A stretch of DNA of 64,000 nt, from positions 2,852,001 to 2,916,000 of the forward strand of contig BSBN01001149.1 of assembly GCA_027924645.1 (NCBI GenBank), given 5' to 3'. A program made the position numbers and the translations under genes. Position 1 is the stretch's first letter; each line of letters starts with the position of its first letter. Below, piece after piece: positions 10,664 to 22,700 of the stretch. The stretch comes from Cunninghamia lanceolata. Its lineage: Eukaryota > Streptophyta > Pinopsida > Cupressales > Cupressaceae. The notes under the pieces were generated by a model, which was not told where the DNA came from, made no database searches, and worked only from the letters and a program-made list of their open reading frames with translations.

Positions 10664-13600
10664 AAGACTGTACTTCCTCCTGGAAGTCGTCAAAAAGGTG
10701 AGGATAAAGGGTCTTCAGTCTCTCTGCATCTTCCCATGTCGCTGTGACTTCGTCGTATAGGTCCCACTGGACCCTAACCTGGTCCAGCTCTCGACCTCGA
10801 AGGACCAGCGTCCGACGAGTCAATATGCGAATTGGCTCCAACGCCAGCTGTCTGTTTGCCTCTACCTGAAGAGCACTCCAATCCAACACGTGAGATAAGT
10901 CAGAAATATATTGACGTAAAACTGAGACATAAAATACATCGTGGATACATGATAGGCTAGGTGGCAAGGCTAGACGATAGGCTATAGGTCCTATTCACTC
11001 CAAGATCTCAAAAGGTCCTACAAATCGAGGTGTGAGCTTAGAGCCCTTCCCGTAACGGATTGGACTCTTGTGCGGTCGCACTCTCAAAAATACTCTATTC
11101 CCCACAGAGAAGCATCGGTCTGTCCTCTTAGCATCGGCATATTTCTTCTGCCTATCTTGTGCCTCCTGAAGTCTCTGTCTAATCTGTTTGACCTGCTGTT
11201 CCATATTCTAAACTATCTCTAGACCAATGGCCATTCCGTCCTCTATCCGATCCCAACTCAAAGGTGTTCTGCATGGTTTACCGTATAAAGCCTGGAAAGG
11301 AGGCATACTCAATGAGCTGTGATGCCCATTATTGTAGGCAAACTCAACTAGATATAGGTACTCCTCCCATCTAGACTGATGATCCATAACATACATGTGA
11401 AGCATGTCTTCTAACACTTGGTTAACTCTCTCCGCTTGTTCATCGGTTTCTGGATGATAGGCTGAACTGAAGTTGAGCTGTGTGCCCAATGCCTGATGTA
11501 AGGCTCTCCAGAACGATGAAGTAAATATGGAGTCTCTGTTAGATATAATGCGGCGAGGTACCCCATGAAGTCTAACAATCTGATCAAGAAACACCTTTGC
11601 CACGGATGGTGCATTGTACGTTGTGCATATCGGTGAAAAATACGCCACTTTGGTCAGCTTGTCAACTGTCACCATAATAGCATCATGGCGACGTGATGAC
11701 ATAGGTAGACCAACGATAAAATCCATAGAAATGGTGTCCCATTTCCATTCAGGTATCTCATGAGGGTACAACAGTCCCACTAGATGCTGATGTTCGGCCT
11801 TGACCCTCTGACATTCTAGGCAACGAGCAACATATTCTGCAATGTCATGCCTCATTCCAGCCCAATGATAAAGCTGTCGTAAATCAGCATGCATCTTCTT
11901 CACTCCTGGATGTGCTGCGTAGGGTGCTCTATGAGCCTCTGATAAGATTACTGTACGAAGATTACCCGCGTGGGGTACATAGATGCACTGCCAATGTCGA
12001 AGCATACCATTAGACTCCAGGGTATATCTTGCAAATTTGCCCTCAAGGGCCTTCTGATTTAGTAGTGCTTGCTACACCTCAAGAAACCACTCGTCCTCTG
12101 GCAGATGCTATAAGATGCGATCTCTCAAGTCCACCCTCAAGGTCAGGGTCAGGATCTCGTGGTGCCTTCGACTCAAGGCATCAGCGACCACGTTCTCCTT
12201 CCCATTGATGTAGTGGATGTCAAAGTCGTATTCGCATAGGAATTCCATCCAATGCCGTTGGCGGGCATTCAAGTTTGGATGTGTAAAAATATATTGCAAG
12301 CTATGATGATCTGAATGGAGTTCAAAGCATCAACCTAAGAGGAAGTGTCTCCAGCGAACCAAAGCATGAATAACTGCTGCGAGCTCTAAGTCATGAGTAG
12401 GGTAGTTTAACTTATGTGTCTTCAGTTTCTGCAATTCGTAAGCGATCGCTCTACCACCCTGCATAAGCACGGCTCCCAAACCTTCTAATGATGCATCTGT
12501 GCAAACGACAAACTCCTCTGTAGGATCTGGAACCGCTAAAATAGGAGCATTGGTAAGATGCTCCTTGAGGACTCCAAAGGCCTTTTCACACTGCTCGGTC
12601 CAAATGAAACCCTTCCCTTTTCGCTGAAGGGAAGTGATGGGATGTGCTATCCTGGAAAAGCCCTCGACAAACTGACGATAATACCCGGCTAACCCCATAA
12701 AGCTTCTGACCTCTGTCACATTGGTGGGTGCCGGCCACTCCTGAATTGCTCTAATTTTAGATGGATCTACAGAGATGCCATCACCTGATAAAATGTGTCC
12801 CAAATATTGCACCTCTGTCCTGAAGAAGGCACACTTCGCCAAGTTGCCATAAAGTTGGTGCTCTCGTAATCGCTGCAAAACTTGGCGCAAGTGCTCCACA
12901 TGTTCCTCCTCGGTCCGTGAATAAATTAAAATATCATCTAGAAATATGATCACAAACTGATCTAGGTAAGTACAAAACACCCCGTTCATGAGACTCATGA
13001 ACATTGCAGGGGCGTTTGTCAACCCGAAGGGTACCACTGTGAATTTGTAATGGCCATATCTGGTTCGAAAAGAAGTCTTATGAATATCTGCCTCTGTGAT
13101 GCACAATTGGTGATACCCAGATTTTAGATCAATTTTTGAGAACACTCTGGCTCCCTGCATCTGATCAAAAAGGTCGTCAATCCTAGGCAGAGGATAACGG
13201 TTCTTCACCGTCACCTTGTTCAGTTCCCTGTAGTCCATGCATAATCGAAGAGACCCATCCTTCTTCTTCACGAAGATAACCGGTGCACCCCATGGCGAAA
13301 CACTAGGTTGGATGTGCCCCTTCTCAAGTAATTCCTCTAACTGCAGCTTAAGTTCAGTGAGTTCGTGTGTAGTCATCCTATAGGGTGCACGGGATATCGG
13401 TTCTGCACCTGGCACTAAGTCGATGTGGAAGTTCACTTCTCTGCGTGGAGGCATACCTGGTAATTCTGGTGGAAATACATCGGCAAACTCTCTAAGGACA
13501 GGGTGATCATCTAAAGTAGCCTCAGGTTCATCCTCTATTCTATCACTGACCATAATAGCAAACATCTGGCATCCTTTTCACATACAGTGCTTAAGCTGCT

Positions 13601-15566
13601 GAGCGGATATCATACGAACAACCATGGGCTTTTGAATGCCCATTATCTCAACCGGTGAACCATGATCATCTAAACAGCTAATCGTCCTCTGGCGACAATC
13701 TAGCTTAGCTCTATGAGCTGCAAGCCAATCCTTACCCAGAATTACATCGTAAGATCCTAATGGCATAACCCTAAGGTCACACGATGTAGTGAAGGATCCT
13801 AATGTGATATTGCAGTTTTTAACCAAGGTATCTACTGACATCCTGGCCCCAGAGGCCAACTCAACCTCCCACCTAATGTCTTGCCTAGAAGCCACCAGCC
13901 TGCAATGCTCCACTAACGATGTAGACAGAAAGGAGTCAGTAGCTCCCGAGTCAAAAAGGATAGAGATGGGGAAGTCCCCAATTGTACCTGCTGCCTCGAT
14001 GACTGAGGCCTGAAAATTGTCCTGGCAGTTATCAACCGCTGCAAACATGTGGTGGGATCTGCCCACGTCACCTACGGTCTGCTCAGATCCTCCTGATCGG
14101 GGCTGTCCCCCTGCTGTAAATCCCTGCGGGCACTCTCTAGCCAAATGCCCTGCCCCACCACACACATAACACGGTCCTCTAGCCTGTAACTACCCTGACT
14201 GTGTTCTGCCTGACTGTTGTTGCCCAGTCCATCCCGTGGACCCCTGTGAGCCTCTGTAAGACTGCTGGGACCTCGTGAGTCCTGTCGATGAACCCTGCAG
14301 TCTCTGATCTCTGCGTGAACCCTACTGCTACCAACCATGGTTCTATCCTCCCTAACCCCTCTATTGGAATTTAGATTTTTGCTAATGTTGTTGCTGCTGT
14401 GGAGGCCTAGGAGGTAATGATGAAGAGTTATATCCTCCTCTCTATATTGTGTTTTGAGGCCTTCGAAAGTTTGGCTGTTGTTGGGGATTACGATCTTGAT
14501 ACTGCGGGCGTGAATTCTGCCCTCGTCCCTAAATTTCCTCTGATATAAGGGCCTTTTCAACAGCCTCGCTCATGGTCTAGGGGTCTGCCATACGAACTGG
14601 TCCTGCTATCCCATGATTCAACCCTCTGATGAATTTGTGTATTAAGATTTTCTCATCGTGGAGGTATTCCGCGTAACGAGAAAGCTTAATGAATCAGCTC
14701 TCATACTGAGTAACAGTGAGTCCCCTCTGCTGTAAATCATGGAACTCATCAATCCTGCGCTGTCTGTAATGTTCTGACAAATATCGCACATTAAAGCGCT
14801 CTATAAAGATATCCCAAGTGAGTGTATCCACGGAAAGTCGGCGCTTGCACTCAGTGCGCCACCAGGTAGCTGCGGCATCCCTCAGAAGATGGACTGCCAC
14901 TCGTGCTTTCGTGTTGCTTCCATATGGTCGCAACGTGAAACACCTATCTAAACTAATCAGCCAAGCCTCAGCCACAGCTCCCTCTATAGCACCTGCGAAA
15001 GTGGGTGGGTTGAGCCTAAGTAGATCTCTGATGGGGTCCCCTCTGTCTCTAAGTCCCACAACTGGCTCTTCCACACCATCCTCATACAATCCATGATGTA
15101 CTTGTTCTGCCCTCTGGATCTCATCTCACCTCAAAGGTCTCGGAGGACTCCTGCTCCGTGCACGGGAGGCTAACCCTACCTCCTCTACTGTAGTGTCGGG
15201 GATCTCAACGATAGGCTCCACACGTGGCACCTCTCGCGGATCAACGCGGGGCTCCTCACGTGGTTTAACACGTGACTCGACACATGGTTCCTTACGTGGC
15301 TCCTCTCGCGGATCAACACGAGGCTCAACACGTGGCTCAAGAATCATTGGCGGTAACCTCTCTAACATAGCCTAGAGTGCCTGTAAGATCTGTGGACCTA
15401 TATCCAATACTGGTGGTGCCTATGGTACTAGTGGTGCTTGTGGTACAGGTTGTGCAGGTGGTGCTGTTGTAACTGCGGGTGCCCGTCCCTCGGCTGAGGA
15501 ATCGCTGTACACTTCGACAGACGCTGTGTGGCATGATTGCGCTCGTCGAATACATCGGGGAGGCAT
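10662..15566 (-). pseudogene. gag-pol: Element E gag-pol, single frame with 20 nonsense codons
   Basis: One minus-strand frame of 1635 codons starts at ATG 15564-15566 (MPPRCIRR). In order: Pro-rich N terminus and an acidic EPRV/DPRE repeat (about 15200-15350); gag core with WWRTECKRRLSVDTLTW; Gln-rich linker; CCHC knuckle CYVCGGAGHLAREC near 14170; protease LFDSGATDS near 13920; RT with FLDDILIYS near 12930; RNase [15 protein letters not shown] near 12510; integrase with HHCC (HPGVKKMH ... CLECQ) and core 11900-11400; and a chromodomain-like end (VRVQWDLYDEVTATWED). Premature stops are 15 TAG and 5 TGA, with no frameshift. The second integrase Asp is Asn (codon 11538-11540). The element is therefore inactive as it stands. 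Confidence 0.93.
15126..15368 (-). repeat. Short tandem repeat in gag E encoding EPR/DPR units
   Basis: Within gag, about a dozen 12-bp-scale units (plus strand CACGTGGCTC or CTCGCGGATC variants) encode alternating EPRV, DPRE and EPRE tetrapeptides. The region is low-complexity and highly charged. It lies N-terminal to the gag core and probably forms a disordered linker. Confidence 0.75.
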
Positions 15567-15644
15567 CCTGCAAAACAAGGTAGAGACTAATTAATCAAAG
15601 TTGCAGAATAATAACGTGCCCAAATATGCCCAGTGTTTAAACCA

Positions 15645-15657
15645 GGCTCTGATACCA
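15645..15657 (-). other. Element E primer binding site (initiator Met tRNA)
   Basis: Minus strand TGGTATCAGAGCC begins two bases from the 5' LTR end (GACA, then TT). This is the standard complement to the 3' end of plant initiator methionine tRNA. Confidence 0.95.
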
Positions 15658-16927
15658 AATGTCATGCCCACATTTTCCATGCGGTCACAACACTCATCAC
15701 ACATGTCATACCCACATTTGTCATGTGGTTATGACACGAAACATAAAAAATTTTCTCACGCTTCCCTAGAAACACCCTCGCATGCGTAAGCATGCTCGGC
15801 GGTGTACGCTCAAGGTGAAAACCCTACAGTTGTCGGTGGGGTACAAAGTACAATTGCGTACATCCGGATGCACTCAGTCCGACAAGGGGGTCTTTGCGAT
15901 GCTGTTAACGTCGCTACAAGGTTTATATTATCAAGGTTCCTAACCCTAAATCTCGGCAGATTTCGGCAGCATAACGCCTTACAGCGTAAGTGGGAATTAC
16001 TCAACACTATACTACTTACAGGGTTCCCTGATAGATTAACAACTTCCCACGACGCCTTGTTCCTACTAAACTGACTTGTGATCTCCCTATTGGGACATTT
16101 TTCAGGAAAGCATGATTGTCTGCCTCTTTTCTCGTTTCCTGACATATACTCCTCCTTCAAACTTAGCATTCTCAATGAGACAGTTCGTTTGCCCTCTCTT
16201 CCTTTTCTCTAGATCTTAATTTTGATTGTATTTCTATCGTGCTCACCTTAACTATTTCTCTGAAGTTTTAGTTTGTTTATATTTTGGTCTCTCTCTTTTG
16301 GTTTCTACATTTTCTTTATGTTTATCCTGTCCTTTCTTCATATTCTACGTCAATCAGAGTTATCACTATATCTACTTTTAACTTTGTTCCTAACTTCCGT
16401 ATGGTCCAGATCACATAGGTTGGTTTACTACTTCGCTGGACTCAGTCTCCTGGTTTTCTTTGATCTAGGATTCACCTTTACGTTTGTATTAATTAAACTT
16501 GTTCCTAAGCAAAATTAGCGGAAGGGTGCATCTACTTAGTTCTCTTATCCCATGTGGGAAATGCCGCGCATTTTTTCCTCTGTATTTTCCAATGTTAGTT
16601 TTTCTTCTTCTTTCTCTCTTTCATGTTTGCTCCATTGGATGTTTACTAACTACAGTTGAGATTAAAATGGCCTCACATGGAATGTCTGTGATGGCTTCTT
16701 AAGTTTATTTCCAGTGTTCTTTTAAACAAGGTGACGCATAATTTTCCTCTTCATTTTCCTGGTTAATAATTCGTGTTGATTGTAGAAACTTCCGAGAAAC
16801 TCTTCCTGGAATGTTAAATTAAATTTAATTATGCTCTCTATAATTTTAAAATATATATTTTTTTGAAAACAAAATGGCCTCTCTAATACTCTCAAATCAA
16901 ATAACAATATATGTATGTATCTAAATA

Positions 16928-16967
<40 letters not shown>

Positions 16968-17641
16968 CTTATCTATATATATATATATACATATATAAGT
17001 AGATATATAAATTTATCTTATTGTTATTAATATTAATACTATTATTTATTATTAATTACTATTGTTATATTATTGTATTAATTTATTTAAATAATATTAC
17101 TATTGTTATTATTACCAATGTTATTCTCCTATTTTTATATTTATATAACCAATATATTTGTCTTCCTTTTCATAAAAACCATACCATTGCATTTTCATTG
17201 AAGGGCTGAAGCCCTAATTTTTCTTATACCATATCAGTGGTGCCCTAATTTTTTTTTGTTTTATTTTTGTGTGGCAGGTTGTTGTCATGGCGGTGGCCAT
17301 GGAGGATGGGCGGCCAGGGATCAACACAGTGAGGAGGAGTTTTATGCCATGGGTGAGGCGGCGGTATGGTGGTGGCAGAAGCCACATTGTGGCCGTGGAC
17401 AGGGAGTATGGGGAGCCACGCAGAGGAGGTGTCGGTCATGGCGGAGGGCGGGAGGTGGAGTTTGTGGCGGTGGAAGCGCAGAGAGAGTGGTGTACGGGCC
17501 GCGTGGTGGAGGTCTGGCGGGAGGTAGCAGATCGTAGGCAGTGGAAGGAGGTCGCCCGCGGAGGTAGTGGAATGGCGGGGGTGTGGCGGCATGCTGGCCG
17601 CGGAATGTAGAGTGGCGGCCGGGGTTTTTCGTGGGTAGCGG

Positions 17642-17722
17642 GGGTGTGGGGAGGGGGCGGAGCCCCCACCCACATCCTACGTAGTGGGGTGTGGGTGGGG
17701 GCTCCGCCCCCTCCCCACACCC
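17642..17722. repeat. Inverted repeat in right LTR E (two mismatches)
   Basis: This is the counterpart of the perfect hairpin at 7680-7760. Arms 17642-17680 and 17684-17722 differ at two positions next to the loop. The outer 30 bases of each arm remain exactly complementary. Confidence 0.85.
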
Positions 17723-18395
17723 TACTTTGTTTAAGGGCCTGCGGTGGAGTTTCAACCCCACAGCCCATGTAAATTTTTTTTTTAATTTGTTTCTTATTCC
17801 TTTTTTTTTTTGTTTATGTCTCTCTGTATATTAAAAAAAAACCAGAGAAATACAATATTCCATTTCATTTTATATATATGCCTCCCATTCAATTTTATTG
17901 TGTATAAACAATTTCAATGTAATTAAATTTTGTCATTTGATTTTGTATAAACAATTTAGAATTTAAATAAACTATATATATATATGAAAACTCAACTCAC
18001 ATTTTAATAACAATTTCACCCATTTAATCTCCTAACTAAAGTTATTAAAATTACTGTATTGTTTAATGGTAACGGACAAATAATTTTGTAGGTGAAATAA
18101 TGATTTAACTCTATAATGTATATACATTTGCCATATCAATGCATCACTAAAATAAATCAATCTCTAGTAATCTCTATTTAACGAACTAACTTTTCAATAA
18201 ATTTTATATACAATTGAATATTCTATGCATCACCCAAATTTAACAATCTTTACTAATCTTCATACAAGGAATAATTAAAGTTTGTTTCCCTTCCTGATTT
18301 GATTTAATCCAAAGCAATAAGTAGGAGATAAACTACAGTTATACTTCTAAAAATTCTTTTTATCCCAATTTCCATTTCAATAAAATAGCAAAGTT

Positions 18396-18400
18396 ACATC
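18396..18400. repeat. Left target-site duplication of element F
   Basis: ACATC at 18396-18400 is repeated at 25379-25383, flanking TG...CA LTR termini exactly. The undisrupted other LTR of element E has a single ACATC at this point. Confidence 0.97.
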
Positions 18401-19652
18401 TGTTGCAAGTATGAGGTGAGCCATTGTTGTCATTGATGTCAACATACTCATACTGCATTGACAAGAAGGATTTGATGAGCTTTGTGCTGAGGATATTGAG
18501 AAAATTAGCCTCAGTCAGGAACAGTGAAGAACAGTGATGAGAAGAAGGTAAATATACTGTATAGGATGAGAACCGGAGGATGCGGATTAAAGGGTTAGTA
18601 GATATGAGTCTTGAGATGCTACAGTTAAGATTTCAGAGGTCCGCATGAAGATCTGAAGGAGTTATGGCTGCCGGTATAGAACCGGGTCCGGCAAGTATCC
18701 GGAGGTGACAGAGGATCACAAAAAGGTCCGGTGAGGTCCGGAATTGTATTATCATAATCTGCGGATTGGAAGGAGTGTTTTAGATGTCCTTGTGATGTGT
18801 CATCCTGATTTGTGTGTGATTTGGAGGTCCGGAAGTACCTCCTGCATTATGACAGTGGCGACAGACTGTGTTCTTGAAGTTCCGGATGAGGAAGACAAGA
18901 GATTCCAGTAAGCAGAGGAAGTGCGGATGTATCCGGACATTCAGACAGACTTGTGAAGGCTCTTGAATCATGTTTAGGTTGTGTTGTTGGTCCGCATTGA
19001 TGGTAGAGCCCGGAATTGAAGTTATTCTTCCGGATGAAGTTATTGCTCTGTTTAGCCGACCGGATGTGTTATTCATCTTGCGGATACTCCTATGGTTGTT
19101 TGCCGACTTAGATGCTTGTTCCTAAGTCGATGTCTTGTATAAATAATGATTTGTGAATTCATTTCAGTGAGGCAGTATGTGGATGAGTATGGTGTAGCGA
19201 AGAAAGGTGCGAAAGGCAGAGCAGAGATTGTTGGGCTTAATTGGAACTGATCCGGACATGGTAGAGATGTCATTCTCCAGTTCAAGACTGTGATTTTTAT
19301 CACTCTGTAGACAGTGTGTCTCCTTGTAGGCAGTGGGCCTCTTTGTGAGCAGTGTACTCGGGCAGTGAGCCCTTATTGGCATGTGCCATTCATTTTTCCT
19401 TATTCTTCTAACAGAGAATAATTCTTGGGTTAATCACCCCGTGGTTTTTCCCTTAACCGGGTTTTCCACGTCAAAATCTTGGTGTTCAATGTGTTGATGC
19501 TTATCTGCTCTTGTGTTTATGTATTGTGCTTCCATGAATGATTATTTGATATGCTGCTAACTAACAACAGAGAATTAAGTGTTTGAAAGAGAACAAGTTC
19601 TATACAACTGATTCACCCCCCCCCCTCTCAGTTGTATGCCCTAGATCCAACA
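18401..19652 (+). repeat. Element F 5' LTR (1252 bp)
   Basis: Begins TGTTGCAAG and ends ATCCAACA. U3 is unusually rich in CCGG/TCCGGA sites. A TATA box lies at 19138-19145. A C-run near 19616 differs in length from the other LTR. Confidence 0.97.
19138..19145 (+). promoter_or_regulatory. TATA box of element F 5' LTR
   Basis: TATAAATA preceded by CTTG, about 515 bases before the LTR end. That leaves room for a U3/R boundary roughly 30 bases downstream. The same box is in the 3' LTR at 24865-24872. Confidence 0.65.
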
Positions 19653-19654
19653 AT

Positions 19655-19667
19655 TGGTATCAGAGCC
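19655..19667 (+). other. Element F primer binding site (initiator Met tRNA)
   Basis: TGGTATCAGAGCC starts two bases after the 5' LTR, complementary to the 3' end of plant initiator Met tRNA. Confidence 0.95.
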
Positions 19668-19709
19668 AAGTTCCTCTGATAGGAGCTTAACCGCTTGAGG
19701 TGATCCAGG

Positions 19710-22700
19710 ATGTCGTCATACAAGAAGGATAGTCCGAAGTTCGATGGAACCAACTTCACTCTCTGGAAAGGTCGCATGAAGTGTCATCTGGAATGTATGG
19801 GAAAAGCATACTTGGCTATGATTTCAAAACCATATATACCCCCACAAGGTGGTCCGACAACTCCTGATGAAACCACAGAAGCTGAAAATAATCTGCGGAC
19901 CAAGGAAGCTCTTCTAAGCGCATTGAATGACTCAGATCTCTCGAATGTCATTGACCTACCAACTGCATATGAGATCCTAACTAAACTGGAACTTCTGTAT
20001 GAAGGAGATGAGTTTGTCAAAAGTGCAAGGTTGCAAAGTTTGAAAGGGAAATTTGAAAGATTGAAAATGAGAGATGATGAAAACATTACTACCTTTATGC
20101 CAAGAGTAAATGAGCTGGTATGTGGAATCAGAAATGCTGGTGGAACTCTAGATGAAAATGAGATTGTCTGCAAAATCCTAAGATCCCTTCCTGCTGCCTA
20201 CAAAATCAAAGTTGCTGCCATTGATGAATTCAGAGCCCACACAACAGTCACAAGAGAACAACTAGCTGGCAAACTAGCTGCATTTGAAATGACCGAGTTT
20301 GGAGATGATCCTCCCAAGACTGAATCTGCTTTCAAAGCCAGTGCCTATGTGAAAGGCAAACAGAGATTTGATCCGGGTGAAAACTCATCAAGGAAAATGT
20401 CATGGTATGATCAAGCAAGAAGAGACATGGAAGAAGAAGAAGCAGAAACAGCTCAACTTGAAGCCCTCATTGCAAAGAGACTGCCAAGAGGATCCGGTAA
20501 GTATGAAGGAAAACTACCCTTTAAGTGTTTTAACTGCAATAAGATTGGTCATTTTGCCTCAAGATGTCCGGAGAGATCTGCAAGATCTAATACTCACAGA
20601 CAAAGGTTTCAAAAGAATTGCTATTATGTTCATGAAGAAGATGACAATGAAGGAGTAACAGATGATGAATCAGATCCAGGAAGCAAATCCGGAAATGAGT
20701 GGGTGTTTATAGCCATCAAGGAAGAAGATTCCTTGCTCTCTGAATCTGTCAATCACAAAGTTGTTGAAAAAGCCTTGGCTGCTCAAGTGGAAGAAAAGGA
20801 TGATTGGGTTATTGACAGTGGATGCTCTCACCATATGACTGGTGACAAGAATAAGTTCTTAGACTTGGAAAGATATGAAGGAGGAATGGTAAAGTTTGGT
20901 GACAATTCTGCTGGCAGAATCAGAGGTAGGGGAACTATTTCCTTTGATGGTAAGAGCAAAACAGGTAATGTACTATATGTTGAAGGATTGAAGCACAATC
21001 TTCTCAGTGTTGGTCAGTTAGTGGACAAAGGCTATGATCTCCGGTTCAAGAATGGAAAATGCAGAATCTTTACAAGCTCCGGAACTGAAATTGCATCCGG
21101 TACTCAGACAAGAGGTAACATCTTTCATCTGGTTGGTTCAAATAAAAGTTGTTTGTTTGTTCAAATTGATTAGAGTTGGTTATGGCATAGAAGAATGTGT
21201 CATGTAAATTTTGATAACATCATCAAAATAAGCAATACTCAGGCTGTGAGAGATCTTCCAAAGTTAATAAAACCTACAAACAGTGTGTGTAAAGAATGTC
21301 AGTTAGGCAAACAAAGCAGAGTCTCTTTTAAAAGCAAAGATCAGTCTTCTACCGGATTGTTGGAATTAGTACATACTGATCTATGTGGTCCGACAAGAAT
21401 CAAGAGTCTGCAAGGTGATAGATATTTCATGTTGTTAATTGATGATCATTCCCGGATGATGTGGGTTACCTTTCTAAAAGAAAAATCAGAAGCTTTTGAG
21501 AAGTTCAAAATCTTCAAAGCTATGGTGGAGAATCAAACCGGATTGAAACTAAAGTGTCTAAGGTCTGATAGAGGTGGTGAATTTACATCTGGTGAATTCA
21601 TTGACTTTTGTGAGAAACAGGGTATAAGGAGACAGTTGTCTGCTCCTAAGACTCCACAGCAGAATGGAGTAGTTGAGAGAAAGAACCGGACCATCCAAGA
21701 AGCTGCTAGGACAATGATGTTGGAAGCAAATGTTCCTCAAATGTTTTGGAAAGAAGCTATCAGCACTGCAGTCTACACTCTCAATCGAGTTCAAATCAAC
21801 ACCGGTAAGACCCCCTATGAACTTTGGTTTGGCATCACTCCTACTGTGAAATATTTCAGGGTATTTGGTAGCAAGTGTTATATTAAAAGAGATGAAGATC
21901 TAGGAAAGTTTGATGCTAGAAGTGATGAAGGATTTTTCTTGGGCTACTCCACTCAAAGCAAAGCATATCGGTGTTACAATAAGAGATTGAGGAAGATGAT
22001 AGAAAGTACCAATGTAAAGGTTGATGAAGGAATTGAGAAACCTTCAAGATTTTATGAATTTGATGAAGATGACCAAGATAGTGTTCAAGGAACTCAATCC
22101 TCTCCGGTGAAACAGAGTCAGCCTGATCCGGTAAATCAGGAAGAAGAGTTAGGTTTAAATGAGCCTGATCAAGAAACAGTAGTACTGGATACTCCCAAAA
22201 TTCCAAGGTATGTAAAACTAAATCACTCTGAAGATCAGATCATAGGTGACAGAAGCAAAGGTGTACAAACTAGAAGGAATATTGCTCAAGATCAGAATGA
22301 ATGTTGTCTGATTTCAAGGATTGAACCTAAAACAATAAATGAAGCCTGCAATGATGAAAATTGGACCAAAGCAATGGAAGATGAACTGATGCAAATTGAG
22401 AAAAATCATACTTGGGATCTTGTTCCCAGACCTAGAGACAGGAATGTAATTGGAACCAAGTGGGTCTTCCGGAACAAACTAAATGAAGCTGGTGAAGTAA
22501 TCAGAAACAAAGCTAGATTGGTCTGCAAAGGCTACTCTCAAATAGAAGGAATTGACTTTGAAGAGACTTTTGCTCCGGTAGCAAGAATTGAAGCAGTCAG
22601 ATTACTTCTTGCATTTGCTGCCTTCAAAGATTTCAAGGTATATCAGATGGATGTCAAGTCTGCCTTCCTAAATGGTGATCTGGAAGAAGAAGTCTACATT

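Noticed and set aside
10662..15566. Stop codon reassignment or RNA editing as explanation for the many TAG/TGA codons
   Set aside because: Copia F and the host-like fragments do not use TAG as sense in this way, this is nuclear retroelement sequence, and simple CG/CHG deamination explains the choice of codons.
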